The notes under the pieces are model-generated. The model worked only from the letters and a program-made list of their open reading frames with translations. It had not been told where the DNA came from and did no database searches. A stretch of 35,249 nt of DNA from Bacteroidales bacterium (GTDB lineage Bacteria > Bacteroidota > Bacteroidia > Bacteroidales > FEN-979): NCBI GenBank assembly GCA_023229525.1, contig JALNZC010000026.1:22201-57449 (forward strand). Reading direction: 5' to 3'. Of the stretch, positions 17,559 to 25,603 are shown piece by piece (position 1 is the stretch's first letter; each line of letters opens with the position of its first letter). The position numbers and the translations under genes are program-made.

Positions 17559-17642
17559 AATGTATTATAAGTTACACTTGTAACATACAAATGTAAACAA
17601 GATTAATGATTTACCTATAAACAAAATATATAAATGACAGTT
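17559..17642. other. AT-rich spacer between the protease gene and repeat element C
   Basis: No gene, RNA or hairpin terminator was recognised. The stretch is rich in A and T and leads directly into the repeat element. Confidence 0.5.
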
Positions 17643-17808
17643 TATAATTCATTTAACAAATCGATTAACCGTCAACAGAAATATTGATAACAGAGAAAAA
17701 GTAGTATCAAATCTTGGTAACGTTATTAAATCCGAACATATTTACTCATTCACTCACTCCCTCATTCACTCAGTCCATCAGTCACTCATTCACTCAATCA
17801 CTGAATCA
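17643..17808 (+). repeat. Intergenic repeat element, copy C (diverged)
   Basis: This copy aligns with copies A and B over its whole length, although it is the most diverged. The start TAATTCATTTAACAA matches AAATTCATTCAGCAA. GATTAACCGTCAAC matches GATTCACCGTCAAC of B, and GGTAACGTTATTAAATC matches GGATAACCGTTATAAATC. It lacks the GCGATCGC palindrome and ends in the period-8 array. It begins 85 nt after the T9SS protease stop and lies upstream of the XRE regulator. I do not recognise a named family. Confidence 0.7.
17747..17808 (+). repeat. Period-8 tandem array in copy C
   Basis: Seven full octamers and a partial one follow in register: CATTCACT, CACTCCCT, CATTCACT, CAGTCCAT, CAGTCACT, CATTCACT, CAATCACT, then GAATCA. 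Every unit except the last begins with CA. The 8-bp period and pyrimidine-rich consensus are shared with the arrays at 25477 and 30490. Confidence 0.9.
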
Positions 17809-17983
17809 AATTTAATTATTAATTACAATTGTATTCCCATCCAGGTTACATATGTGAACTTAATTTTACAAATTATCTTGTCTTGCTAAATAATAAAGAA
17901 TCAATGTAATATATAATCTATATAAAGTCATTATTTAAAAACATATTTTTTTTATGTGAATTCCTGTATTATTTTAATTTAAT
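17809..17983. other. AT-rich upstream region of the XRE regulator
   Basis: No gene is recognised. The region is extremely AT-rich with runs of A and T, as often seen upstream of Bacteroidota regulators. No clear operator palindrome was found. Confidence 0.5.
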
Positions 17984-17991
17984 TACTTTTG
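17984..17991 (+). promoter_or_regulatory. Putative -7 promoter element for the XRE regulator
   Basis: TACTTTTG matches TAnnTTTG and lies 26 nt before the ATG at 18018. A second octamer, TATTTTTG at 18009, is too close to the start to be the promoter. Confidence 0.4.
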
Positions 17992-18017
17992 TAAAACATT
18001 GTATAAATTATTTTTGT

Positions 18018-18413
18018 ATGATCGAAAGGATTTTACAGATAATGCAGGAACAAAAATTATCTCCATCTCAATTTGCTGATGAAATCGGTATACAACGTTC
18101 CGGAATTTCTCATTTGATTTCTGGCAGAAATAAACCAAGTCTCGAATTTGTCATGAAGGTATTGAAGCGTTTTCCTGAAATTAAACCGGAATGGTTACTT
18201 CAAGGTACTACTCAGGAGTCACAGAATATTGCAAAGAGTATCGACCCTCAAAAGAATAACCAGCAGAAATTGTTTGAAGAATCTGATTTACCTGAGACTT
18301 CTGATCAGAAAAAGGGAGTTCGTTTTCCGAAAAAAGAAAAAACTGATAGAAAAATTGAGAGAATCGTGGTTTTCTACCAGGATAGAACTTTCCGTGAATA
18401 TGAGCCTGAATAA
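18018..18413 (+). CDS. XRE-type helix-turn-helix protein
   Basis: The protein has 131 aa. Residues ~1-60 form a Cro/C1-type HTH: L-S-P-S-Q-F-A-D-E-I-G-I-Q-R-S-G-I-S-H-L-I-S-G-R-N-K-P-S-L-E-F are the expected helices in order, followed by F-P-E-I-K-P-E-W-L-L. A charged linker follows, then a short C-terminal segment K-I-E-R-I-V-V-F-Y-Q-D-R-T-F-R-E-Y that may serve dimerisation. I recall similar small proteins in other Bacteroidota, but the target is unknown. The gene is convergent with ndk, with only 4 nt between the stops. Confidence 0.85.
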   Translation: MIERILQIMQEQKLSPSQFADEIGIQRSGISHLISGRNKPSLEFVMKVLKRFPEIKPEWLLQGTTQESQNIAKSIDPQKNNQQKLFEESDLPETSDQKKGVRFPKKEKTDRKIERIVVFYQDRTFREYEPE

Positions 18414-18417
18414 TTAA

Positions 18418-18837
18418 TCAGAGAAGATCAATTGCGGGGAAAAAGAAACCCGATTCCAGGATGGCATTCTCATCGCTATCCGAGCCATGGACGGCATTCT
18501 CACCCATATTCTTCCCGAATAACTTACGAATGGTTCCGGGTTCAGCTTTGGCAGGATCAGTAGCCCCAATAAGCATACGGAAAGATTCAACGGCATTTTC
18601 CTTTTCCAGAACTGCAGCAACTATAGGTCCTGAGGACATAAATACAACGAGTTCTTCATAGAAAGGTTTTCCCCGGTGAATCTCATAAAATGAACCGGCT
18701 TGCTCCTGTGACAACCTGACTTTTTTCATAGCCTTAATCAGGAATCCGGCATTTTCAATCATAGTAAGTATTTGTCCTGTATACCCTTGAGAAAAGGCAG
18801 AGGGTTTAATCATAGTAAAGGTTATTTTTCCATTCAT
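18418..18837 (-). CDS. ndk: Nucleoside diphosphate kinase
   Basis: The protein has 139 aa from the ATG at 18837, the common Bacteroidota Ndk length; a longer frame from 18864 adds nine residues unlike the family. It transfers the gamma phosphate of ATP to other NDPs through a phospho-histidine. The catalytic H117 lies in N-A-V-H-G-S-D-S. Other signatures are F-T-M-I-K-P-S-A, G-A-T-D-P and P-G-T-I-R. It diverges from nrnA with separate promoter-like octamers. Confidence 0.96.
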   Translation of the reverse strand: MNGKITFTMIKPSAFSQGYTGQILTMIENAGFLIKAMKKVRLSQEQAGSFYEIHRGKPFYEELVVFMSSGPIVAAVLEKENAVESFRMLIGATDPAKAEPGTIRKLFGKNMGENAVHGSDSDENAILESGFFFPAIDLL

Positions 18838-18861
18838 CGTGAAATTGGGTTTGAAGGCAAA

Positions 18862-18869
18862 CAAAAATA
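18862..18869 (-). promoter_or_regulatory. Putative -7 promoter element for ndk
   Basis: On the minus strand the bases read TATTTTTG (TAnnTTTG), 24 nt before the ndk ATG. Confidence 0.45.
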
Positions 18870-18891
18870 CAATTATATTTTAAAATATAGC

Positions 18892-18899
18892 TAATTTTG
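18892..18899 (+). promoter_or_regulatory. Putative -7 promoter element for nrnA
   Basis: TAATTTTG (TAnnTTTG) lies 24 nt before the TTG start of nrnA. It faces away from the ndk octamer, 22 bp apart. Confidence 0.45.
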
Positions 18900-18923
18900 C
18901 ACACTTTCAAATTTTGAAAAGCT

Positions 18924-19943
18924 TTGGAAAATATCAATTTTATTCCAGTAATTCAGCAGCTTAGCCGGCCTTTATCGATAGTGATTGTCACACATACCAA
19001 TCCGGATGGTGATGCCATTGGGTCCAGTCTTGCGCTATTCTTATATTTTCTAAAGAAAAATCATAAGGTTCAGGTCATCGTTCCCGATCCATTTCCCGAT
19101 TTTCTTGCCTGGATGCCCGGACATAAAGATGTGCTGATCTATAAATCGCAAAAAACGGAAGCTACAGCGGCAATCCTTAAAGCAAATGTAATTTTTGCCG
19201 CAGATTTTAACAATTTAAACCGCCTTAATGATGCTGGTAATGTCGTCAAACAATCAAAAGCCATCAAAATATTAATTGACCACCATCTTTATCCATCAGA
19301 TGAATTTGATTTGAAAATATCAACTCCTGAAACATCATCCACATCTGAACTGGTTTTCGATTTTATAGAAGCATCAGGTGACCTGCATTTACTTGATAAA
19401 AATATAGCTGCTTGTATCTATGCAGGAATTATTACCGATACAGGTTCCTTAAGCTATTCCTGTAATTATGTAAAAACATACAATATCATTGCAGAACTTA
19501 TCCGGGTAGGTATCGATGGCGAACAGATACACCGGCTTATTTATGACACTTACTCGGAGAACAGGCTGAGGTTACTCGGTTACGCCATTAGTGACCAGCT
19601 CATGGTACTGCCCGATTACCATACTGCATATATCGTTCTAACAGCCGGCGATTTACGTCGATTTGATTACCAGATAGGAGATACAGAAGATGTTGTAAAT
19701 TATGCTCTATCAATTAAAAATATCAACCTGGCTGCATTATTCATGGAACGTGATGGTATTGTAAAAGTTTCTTTTCGGTCTAAGGGACATTTTTCTGTTG
19801 ATCAGTTTGCACGCGATCATTTCGATGGTGGTGGACACAATAATGCTTCCGGTGCTAATTGTTCAACCTCATTGACTGAAACCGTTTCATTATTCCGGGA
19901 ATTGCTTCCCCGTTATCAGTCTAAACTCAAATCGGTTTATTAA
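18924..19943 (+). CDS. nrnA: DHH/DHHA1 phosphoesterase, NrnA-type oligoribonuclease / pAp phosphatase
   Basis: The protein has 339 aa. The DHH domain shows H-T-N-P-D-G-D-A-I-G-S-S (D28, D30), A-A-D-F-N, the D-H-H triad (119-121) and G-I-I-T-D-T-G-S-L, all Mn-binding. The DHHA1 domain ends with G-G-G-H-N-N-A-S-G near residue 302. Such enzymes degrade short RNAs (nanoRNA) and pAp. The start is a TTG at 18924: an in-frame TGA lies 9 nt upstream and no ATG exists before the catalytic region. The next gene starts 1 nt after its stop. Confidence 0.93.
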   Translation: MENINFIPVIQQLSRPLSIVIVTHTNPDGDAIGSSLALFLYFLKKNHKVQVIVPDPFPDFLAWMPGHKDVLIYKSQKTEATAAILKANVIFAADFNNLNRLNDAGNVVKQSKAIKILIDHHLYPSDEFDLKISTPETSSTSELVFDFIEASGDLHLLDKNIAACIYAGIITDTGSLSYSCNYVKTYNIIAELIRVGIDGEQIHRLIYDTYSENRLRLLGYAISDQLMVLPDYHTAYIVLTAGDLRRFDYQIGDTEDVVNYALSIKNINLAALFMERDGIVKVSFRSKGHFSVDQFARDHFDGGGHNNASGANCSTSLTETVSLFRELLPRYQSKLKSVY

Positions 19944-19944
19944 T

Positions 19945-20508
19945 TTGAAAGCGATCCGTAATTATTTTCATGGGGCTCAGTTTATTCTTCCGATGACCTT
20001 TTGTTCATTTCTTTTAAGCTCCTGTAACCAATTACCCCAACCCATAAATACAACCGGTAATCTGAGAATAATGGATGATAGTTTAATAAATTTTAATCAT
20101 CAGATTGTACAATCCGAAAACCAGGAGATTGATGATTTTATCTTGCGTTACCATTGGAAAATGAACACTACGCCAACGGGATTGAGATTTATGATATATA
20201 AAAAAGGGAACGGAATAAGTGCCGAAAAGGGGAATATAGTCACTCTTCAATACACATTAAAAAAATTAACCGGCGATTTAGTATATGCGACCGTTCCCGG
20301 TCATCCAGTCGAATTAGAAATTGGCAGACATGAATTAAATAACGGACTGGAAGAGGGTGTTCTAATGATGAAAACCGGAGAACGGGCCAAATTTATTCTT
20401 CCATCCCATCTTGCATATGGTCTTCTGGGAGATCTGGATAAAATACCCTTAAGGACTATTCTTGTTTATGATGTAGAACTCCTTGACGTAAAACAAGGCA
20501 AAAAGTAA
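19945..20508 (+). CDS. FKBP-type peptidyl-prolyl isomerase lipoprotein, GldI-like
   Basis: The protein has 187 aa with a TTG start 1 nt after the nrnA stop. The N-terminus is a lipoprotein signal (hydrophobic core then L-L-S-S-C-N), so it is probably membrane-anchored in the periplasm. The middle phrase D-D-F-I-L-R-Y-H-W-K-M-N-T-T-P-T-G-L-R is typical of GldI-type proteins. The FKBP domain (~80-185) has V-T-L-Q-Y-T-L, E-I-G-R-H-E-L-N-N-G-L-E-E-G, A-K-F-I-L-P-S-H-L-A-Y-G and D-V-E-L-L-D-V. GldI is needed for gliding/T9SS function in Flavobacterium; a similar chaperone role for T9SS or outer-membrane proteins is inferred. Confidence 0.8.
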   Translation: MKAIRNYFHGAQFILPMTFCSFLLSSCNQLPQPINTTGNLRIMDDSLINFNHQIVQSENQEIDDFILRYHWKMNTTPTGLRFMIYKKGNGISAEKGNIVTLQYTLKKLTGDLVYATVPGHPVELEIGRHELNNGLEEGVLMMKTGERAKFILPSHLAYGLLGDLDKIPLRTILVYDVELLDVKQGKK

Positions 20509-20735
20509 TTGAATAAATTGAATAAAAACCTGTAGTTCAGAAGATGCTGAAAAAACCAAAATGGTTGAGTTTATTATCCTATCGGGACTTTATTATCTTG
20601 AGCTGGCTAAAATGACACCTTTTGTAATGGTTTTTCGAAATGATCATAAGGTGGCTATTTGCTAAGTTCCATAAGGAAATATACCATAAATTCTATTATT
20701 AAATTATTATAAACCAAATTGTTAAAATGTAAAGT
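20509..20735. other. Intergenic gap between the two FKBP genes
   Basis: No gene is supported. It holds one 23-codon frame (20544-20615) without a ribosome-binding signal or similarity, and no strong hairpin. Confidence 0.5.
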
Positions 20736-22034
20736 ATGAAAAAAGTGTTTGTTAATTCGTTTGTCTTTGTAATGTTGGTTGCACTGACTTCGCTGGCTTG
20801 TTCGTCCAAATATCCAGGATACGATAAAACTGAAACAGGCCTGTATTATAAATTATTTAAGGTAAGTAAAGATACTATCAAGCCCAAATTGGGAGATTGG
20901 GTGTCTTTGACCATGCGTTACACATATAAAGATTCAACCCTTTTTGATAGTAAGAAAGCCATGGGCAATCCGGTTCGATTCCAGTTACCGGCTTCTGATT
21001 TTAAGGGTGATATTTATGAAGGTATAAAAATGCTTTCACCAGGCGACAGTGCTGATTTTATTGTAAACGCGGACTCATTATTTAAAAAAACATTCCGTCA
21101 ACCTTCACGCCCGTCGTTCATTGACACCAATAGCGTCATTCATTTTCATATTGTCCTGCTAAGCGTTGATTCTCCCCAGTCGATGATTAAAAAGGAAGCA
21201 GAATCATTACAGAAGTATATTTCCGAAAAGAAAATTTCTATTCCACCTTTGTCGTCCGGACTCTACTTTCTTGAAACTGCTCAGGGGAAAGGAATAAAAA
21301 TCGATTCCGGGATGTGGGTTAAAGCCCACTTTAAAGTGTCGCTCATTGATGGTAAACAAATATTTTCTTCGTATGACCGTGGTGAACCGTTACAATTTGA
21401 ATATGGAAAACGTTTTGATACCCCTGGTTTTGAAGAAGGTATTGGAAAAATGTTGAAGGGCGGAAAAGCAACCCTGGTCGTTCCTTCAAAAATCGCTTTC
21501 GGCGAAACGGGTAGGGGAGCTATGGTTCCTCCTTATTCACCCATTGTTTATGAAGTGGAGGTGATAGATGTTCAAACAAAAGCAGACCATGATAAACAAC
21601 AGGCAGAAGATAAAAAGAAAACACAGCTAAAACTTGAAACAGCTAAAAAACAAGAAACAGAACTGATGAAGAAATATTTAATGGAAAAAAGGATTACGGC
21701 AAAACCCACTGCCAGTGGATTAATTTATGTTGAAAAAGTTAAGGGTACAGGTGCAAAAGCAATGGCAGGTAAAAAAGTAAAAGTTCATTATACGGGAACC
21801 TTGCTCAATGGGACAAAATTTGATTCTTCACGTGATCGTAATGAACCTTTCGAATTCACCCTTGGTCAGGGACAAGTCATCCAGGGATGGGATGAAGGTG
21901 TTGCCATGATGAATGTAGGTGGAAAAGCTACCCTTATAGTTCCATCCAGTATTGGATATAAAGACCGTGACATGGGCACCATCCCTCCCTATTCTACGCT
22001 GGTATTCGATGTTGAGTTATTGGATGTAAAATAA
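20736..22034 (+). CDS. Triple-domain FKBP-type peptidyl-prolyl isomerase lipoprotein
   Basis: The protein has 432 aa. The signal ends in a lipobox, S-L-A-C, so it is a lipoprotein. Three FKBP-like domains follow. The first (~50-145) is degenerate. The second (~180-285) has F-E-E-G-I-G-K-M-L-K-G-G-K-A and V-V-P-S-K-I-A-F-G. The third (~335-432) is fully canonical: V-H-Y-T-G-T-L-L-N-G-T-K-F-D-S-S, G-Q-V-I-Q-G-W-D-E-G and P-P-Y-S-T-L-V-F-D-V-E-L-L-D-V. A Lys/Glu-rich, probably helical linker (~283-315) joins the last two. It probably assists folding of envelope proteins. The first domain may have lost catalysis. Confidence 0.9.
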   Translation: MKKVFVNSFVFVMLVALTSLACSSKYPGYDKTETGLYYKLFKVSKDTIKPKLGDWVSLTMRYTYKDSTLFDSKKAMGNPVRFQLPASDFKGDIYEGIKMLSPGDSADFIVNADSLFKKTFRQPSRPSFIDTNSVIHFHIVLLSVDSPQSMIKKEAESLQKYISEKKISIPPLSSGLYFLETAQGKGIKIDSGMWVKAHFKVSLIDGKQIFSSYDRGEPLQFEYGKRFDTPGFEEGIGKMLKGGKATLVVPSKIAFGETGRGAMVPPYSPIVYEVEVIDVQTKADHDKQQAEDKKKTQLKLETAKKQETELMKKYLMEKRITAKPTASGLIYVEKVKGTGAKAMAGKKVKVHYTGTLLNGTKFDSSRDRNEPFEFTLGQGQVIQGWDEGVAMMNVGGKATLIVPSSIGYKDRDMGTIPPYSTLVFDVELLDVK

Positions 22035-22059
22035 ACTGTTAACAGAAACTCATTGAATT

Positions 22060-22160
22060 ACCTCATCCCCAGCCCCTTCGAATTGAAGAAGGGGTGCAGG
22101 GGGTTGAGGTTCTCGGGTTAATTTCACCGCCCTTTGGGGGGAATTCAGGGCCAGGGCTTG
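22060..22160. repeat. GC-rich palindromic intergenic element
   Basis: The core 22060-22110 is an imperfect inverted repeat: the left arm ACCTCATCCCCAGCCCCTTC is answered by a right arm ending GGGGGTTGAGGT, with a short GAA-rich loop. A second hairpin, CCGCCC-TTT-GGGGGG, follows at 22127-22141. The GC content stands out sharply against the AT-rich surroundings. It resembles REP/MITE-like palindromes dispersed in Bacteroidota genomes. It may also act as a terminator, but there is no clean T-tract. Confidence 0.6.
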
Positions 22161-22327
22161 TCCTAGAGTTCATACTAATAGATTATTGCCGATCTTTTTA
22201 TCACAAAATCTTAACACTATTTTTTCCGGATGAGAGGTGAATGAAGAAAATCTTTCGGTATCAGTGGAAGGATCATTCGGGTGATGGAAGGGTTTCAAAA
22301 CCTATTTAAATTTGAGTATGAGTTTAA

Positions 22328-23236
22328 TTATTCCACTTTATTAAACTTAGTCACAAAAACATCTTTCCCAATAATAAATTTGGCAATATAAACACCTTGT
22401 TTTAAGCCCTGAAGACTTATGTATACCGGTGAATTGCTAAACACTTCGGTTTTTATAAGCTGTCCTTGCATATTATATATTTCTATTGATTCTAAATCAA
22501 TTGTGCCATCATAAGTAAATTGCAATTTATCACTTGCAGGGTTGATGATTTTTAACCTTGAATTGTTTAAATAAGGCGATAAATTGGTAGTTACTGTTTT
22601 AACGCACCGAATAGAATATTTCATTACTTTATACCAATTATAGGATAAACAACCCTCATCATTATACATCATATATTTTTCTTTTGCTTTTGTGGCATTG
22701 TATTGGGTTGATGTCCAAAATACTGCCGATTCATGAAGATATTGAAAAACATTAGGAGTATAATACGCATCGTATTCCCCTGCAGGTAAAGCAGTAAACC
22801 CACTGCTATTGGTTGCTCCTGTATTTGGATCATTCCACATACCGGAAGTGGTATCTTTTAATTTACCTCCGGCAACTGAATAACCTCCTAAAAAGTTCTC
22901 CAACATTGTCCATTCTGCAAAGCTTGCAACATGCCAGCTATTTGGACAAACACCCTGAACCTGTGTCGCGATAGAATCACGAACTGTAGCGTTCCATGAA
23001 TATAAGCGACCATAAATATTTGCCAAACTATCATTGTTGTTATATGCTGCAGCTCCCGGAATTAAAGTGCCGTCGGTATAATGCAATGATTTGATATTTT
23101 CTTTCAACCATGTTTGGTCTCCTATAACGACAGTATTATATATATTGCCATCATAATCAGTTACTGTTGTTTGTGCTTTAGTTCTATTAGCCTCAAATAC
23201 TATCGTGATCAATAAAAATAAGTACAATGTTTTCAT
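22328..23236 (-). CDS. FISUMP-domain secreted protein with T9SS sorting tail
   Basis: The protein has 302 aa. The signal peptide (~1-21) ends T-K-A-Q. Residues ~25-215 match the 'Fibrobacter succinogenes major paralogous' domain: D-Y-D-G-N-I-Y-N-T-V-V-I-G-D-Q-T-W-L-K-E-N, G-R-L-Y-S-W-N-A, C-P-N-S-W-H-V-A-S, W-T-S-T-Q-Y and Y-S-I-R-C-V-K. The last ~75 residues resemble a type A T9SS domain (I-E-I-Y-N-M-Q-G-Q-L-I, then G-V-Y-I-A-K-F). It is probably a cell-surface protein with no known activity. It diverges from the LytS-type kinase gene and shares the T9SS route with the giant proteins downstream. Confidence 0.88.
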   Translation of the reverse strand: MKTLYLFLLITIVFEANRTKAQTTVTDYDGNIYNTVVIGDQTWLKENIKSLHYTDGTLIPGAAAYNNNDSLANIYGRLYSWNATVRDSIATQVQGVCPNSWHVASFAEWTMLENFLGGYSVAGGKLKDTTSGMWNDPNTGATNSSGFTALPAGEYDAYYTPNVFQYLHESAVFWTSTQYNATKAKEKYMMYNDEGCLSYNWYKVMKYSIRCVKTVTTNLSPYLNNSRLKIINPASDKLQFTYDGTIDLESIEIYNMQGQLIKTEVFSNSPVYISLQGLKQGVYIAKFIIGKDVFVTKFNKVE

Positions 23237-23548
23237 AAGATCAACAAATTAATAATGGTTTTTTTTTATAAGTTGAGATTGATTTCAGGTGAAAATCTGA
23301 TAATATATAGGTCTTTTCTGCCTTTACTCCAATGATTATATTTTCCTTTAAGTGTATCGCTTTACTAATATTTTTCTGACCAAGCGGTAAAAATAAATTC
23401 AGTAGAGGCATTTTACAACTATTTTCAATGAATATGACAAATAAATAATCCAAACAAGGAAAACAGGTTTTTTTTGGATATTGTTGATAATTTATGCATG
23501 TTGGTTGAAAATCATGTTATGCCGATTTCAACAATTAATGAAAGCAAG
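23237..23548. other. Divergent intergenic region between the FISUMP gene and the lytS-like gene
   Basis: No gene is supported. A 70-codon minus-strand frame at 23241-23453 has no family similarity or signal and is probably chance. The region is AT-rich and presumably carries the FISUMP promoter, but no clean TAnnTTTG was found on the minus strand. Confidence 0.45.
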
Positions 23549-23556
23549 TATATTTG
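23549..23556 (+). promoter_or_regulatory. Putative -7 promoter element for the LytS/LytTR pair
   Basis: TATATTTG is an exact TAnnTTTG match, 17 nt before the ATG at 23574. This spacing argues for that ATG and against upstream in-frame starts at 23481 or 23538. Confidence 0.5.
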
Positions 23557-23573
23557 TAGAAGAAGTATTCTGT

Positions 23574-24617
23574 ATGGAGATCAATAAAAAGAAAACATTC
23601 AGAGTTTTGCAACATGTATTGTTTTGGATTGCCTTTTTATTTTTATCTACCTCTGTAAGTGGTTCGTTAAATGAAAAATTCAGTAAAACGCTTCTGTTAA
23701 CACTTACTTCCATACCAACAGATATTTTAATAACCTACTTTCATTTATATTTTATTATTCCCCGGTATTTACTTACAAGAAAATTCCGTCAGTTTTTTAT
23801 TCTATTTTTAATTACATTTATTGGTGTTGTATTGTTTGAAAGGACTTATTATGTTTATGTTCAATATCCATTATTTTATGATAACCCGCTCCCTGATTCA
23901 TTTAATTTCTGGAGATGGTCTTCACTATTATATATTGGTATATATGCCTATGCCGTTGTTTTTCTTGCGGCTTCAATCAAACTTTTAAAACATTGGATAC
24001 AAAGTCAACAACAACGCAATGAATTGGAAATAAGAAACAAAGAAGGAGAAATTGCTTTATTGAGAATGCAAGTAAATCCACATTTTCTGTTCAATTCCTT
24101 AAATAACATTCACTCACTCATTAATGTCAACAAAGATAAAGCCTCTGATGCTTTAGTTATGTTATCGGACATTATGCGATATATGTTATATGATACGAAT
24201 ACAAATAGAGTCCCTTTGGAAAATGAAATACATTATATTCAAAGTTTTATAGAACTTCAAAAACTTCGTTTATTCAATCCGCAAATTGTAAATTTTATAA
24301 CTGAAGGCACGATTTATGGAAAATTCATAGCTCCAATGATTCTAATTCCCTTTGTTGAAAATGCATTTAAACATGCTGATAAACAAAACAAATTCCATAA
24401 AATTCAGATAAAAATCATTGCAGAGAGAGATGCTTTGCTGTTTGAATCGTCAAATGCAATTGCCGAAAATCATACCGGACAAATAAACAAATCAGGAGGT
24501 ATTGGTCTGCAGAATGTTAAACGAAGACTGGAATTAATATACCCAGATAAACATGAACTTCAGATCAACCAAAAGAACGATATTTTTACAGTTCACTTAA
24601 TCATTAAAGAAATATGA
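23574..24617 (+). CDS. LytS-family sensor histidine kinase
   Basis: From the ATG at 23574 the protein has 347 aa. Four predicted membrane segments fill residues ~10-140, then a short coiled-coil-like part (I-Q-S-Q-Q-Q-R-N-E-L-E-I-R-N-K-E-G-E). The His_kinase domain follows, with phospho-acceptor H170 in Q-V-N-P-H-F-L-F-N-S-L-N-N-I. The HATPase part has V-E-N-A-F-K-H-A-D (N-box) and G-I-G-L-Q-N-V-K-R-R-L. There is no extracytoplasmic sensor domain, so it may sense the membrane or a hydrophobic signal. Its stop overlaps the regulator start as ATGA. Confidence 0.93.
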   Translation: MEINKKKTFRVLQHVLFWIAFLFLSTSVSGSLNEKFSKTLLLTLTSIPTDILITYFHLYFIIPRYLLTRKFRQFFILFLITFIGVVLFERTYYVYVQYPLFYDNPLPDSFNFWRWSSLLYIGIYAYAVVFLAASIKLLKHWIQSQQQRNELEIRNKEGEIALLRMQVNPHFLFNSLNNIHSLINVNKDKASDALVMLSDIMRYMLYDTNTNRVPLENEIHYIQSFIELQKLRLFNPQIVNFITEGTIYGKFIAPMILIPFVENAFKHADKQNKFHKIQIKIIAERDALLFESSNAIAENHTGQINKSGGIGLQNVKRRLELIYPDKHELQINQKNDIFTVHLIIKEI

Positions 24618-25351
24618 TACTTCGATGTATTGCAGTTGATGATGAGCCTTTGGCACTTGAAAAAATAGCTGATTACGCTGGCAAAGTTCCTTTTTTATCA
24701 TTTGAAGCTAAGTTTGGTAATCCATTGGATGCTATGAATTACATAAACAATCATGCGATAGATCTGATATTTCTTGACATTCAAATGGACCAATTAAATG
24801 GAATACAATTTTTAGAAGCGCTTAAAACAAAACAAAGTATAATATTAACCACAGCTTTCGATCATTATGCTTTGAAAGGCTATGAATTGGATGTGAGCGA
24901 TTACCTGTTGAAACCCTTTAGTTTTGAACGTTTTGTAAAATCAGTAAACAAAGTTTACAACCAAAGGAACATACCATTCGAATTGCAGCAAAAATTAACC
25001 GAAAGGAAAGAAGAAGAAAAAAAATTCATATTTTTAAAAAGCGGCATCAAAATAGAAAAAATTGACATAAACGAAATTACATACATAGAAGGAATGAAAG
25101 AGTATTTGGGAATACATACCCAACAATCGAGAACGATGATATTAATGTCGTTTCATAAATTGGAAGAAATATTGCCACCTAAGCGATTTGTTCGTATACA
25201 TAAATCTTTCTCTGTGGCATTGAGTAAAATACAATGTATTAAAAACAACCATGTTTGCATAAACGATGTACAGTTACCTATAGGTAACACTTTCCGGAAT
25301 GCTTTCTATTCGATGATCGAGTGTTGGAAATCGGATGGGGGAAAGTTTTGA
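24614..25351 (+). CDS. LytTR-family response regulator
   Basis: The protein has 245 aa. The receiver domain (~1-120) has V-D-D-E-P, phospho-acceptor D55 (L-I-F-L-D-I-Q-M), the T-T-A-F-D motif and K-P-F. The LytTR DNA-binding domain (~140-240) has I-T-Y-I-E-G-M-K-E-Y, R-F-V-R-I-H-K-S-F and L-P-I-G-N-T-F-R. It is the cognate partner of the overlapping kinase. LytTR regulators often control surface structures. The adjacent giant surface-protein genes and the divergent FISUMP gene are candidate targets by position; no LytTR site was proven in the sequence. Confidence 0.95.
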   Translation: MILRCIAVDDEPLALEKIADYAGKVPFLSFEAKFGNPLDAMNYINNHAIDLIFLDIQMDQLNGIQFLEALKTKQSIILTTAFDHYALKGYELDVSDYLLKPFSFERFVKSVNKVYNQRNIPFELQQKLTERKEEEKKFIFLKSGIKIEKIDINEITYIEGMKEYLGIHTQQSRTMILMSFHKLEEILPPKRFVRIHKSFSVALSKIQCIKNNHVCINDVQLPIGNTFRNAFYSMIECWKSDGGKF

Positions 25352-25370
25352 GGTCCGATATTGAATTTAC

Positions 25371-25530
25371 CTTTACTGATTGAAATTCATTCAGCAATTA
25401 GATTAACCCTCAATTAAATCGTGATTAACCGGATAAAAGCGATCGCAAATTCGGATAACCTTTATAAATCTGCATTCAATCCTTCAATCCCTCAATCCTT
25501 CAATCCTTCAATCCTTCAATCCCTCAATCA
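25371..25530 (+). repeat. Intergenic repeat element, copy A
   Basis: This copy is nearly identical to copy B over about 100 bp. Shared blocks include TGATTGAAATTCATTCAGC, CAATTAGATT, TTAACCGGATAAAAGCGATC, GCAAATTCGGATAACC and TATAAATCTGCATTCAATCC. In its centre two CGGATAA direct repeats flank the palindrome GCGATCGC. It starts 20 nt after the LytTR stop and ends in a period-8 array. It is noncoding in all frames as far as I can read, and no known family is recognised. Confidence 0.9.
25477..25530 (+). repeat. Period-8 tandem array in copy A
   Basis: The units in register are CAATCCTT, CAATCCCT, CAATCCTT, CAATCCTT, CAATCCTT, CAATCCCT and a partial CAATCA. It is the most homogeneous of the three arrays. 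Confidence 0.95.
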
Positions 25531-25603
25531 GATTCACTACTAACCGACAAATTGTTAAAAGAGAAGAGTACACCCCGAAAGAGTCCCCACCCAATATTGT
25601 ACA

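Noticed and set aside
17747..17808. Possible CRISPR array
   Set aside because: The period is 8 bp with no spacers; CRISPR repeats are 23-47 bp with unique spacers. No cas genes are present.
20544..20615. 23-codon frame between the two FKBP genes
   Set aside because: No ribosome-binding signal, conservation or neighbour supports it.
23241..23453. 70-codon minus-strand frame between the FISUMP and lytS-like genes
   Set aside because: It has no family similarity, no signal or domain and low-complexity AT-rich sequence; it is best seen as chance in a divergent promoter region.
25477..25530. Phase-variation tract inside a coding region
   Set aside because: The arrays lie outside all supported genes, so a change of unit number cannot shift a reading frame. 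An effect on transcription is still possible.
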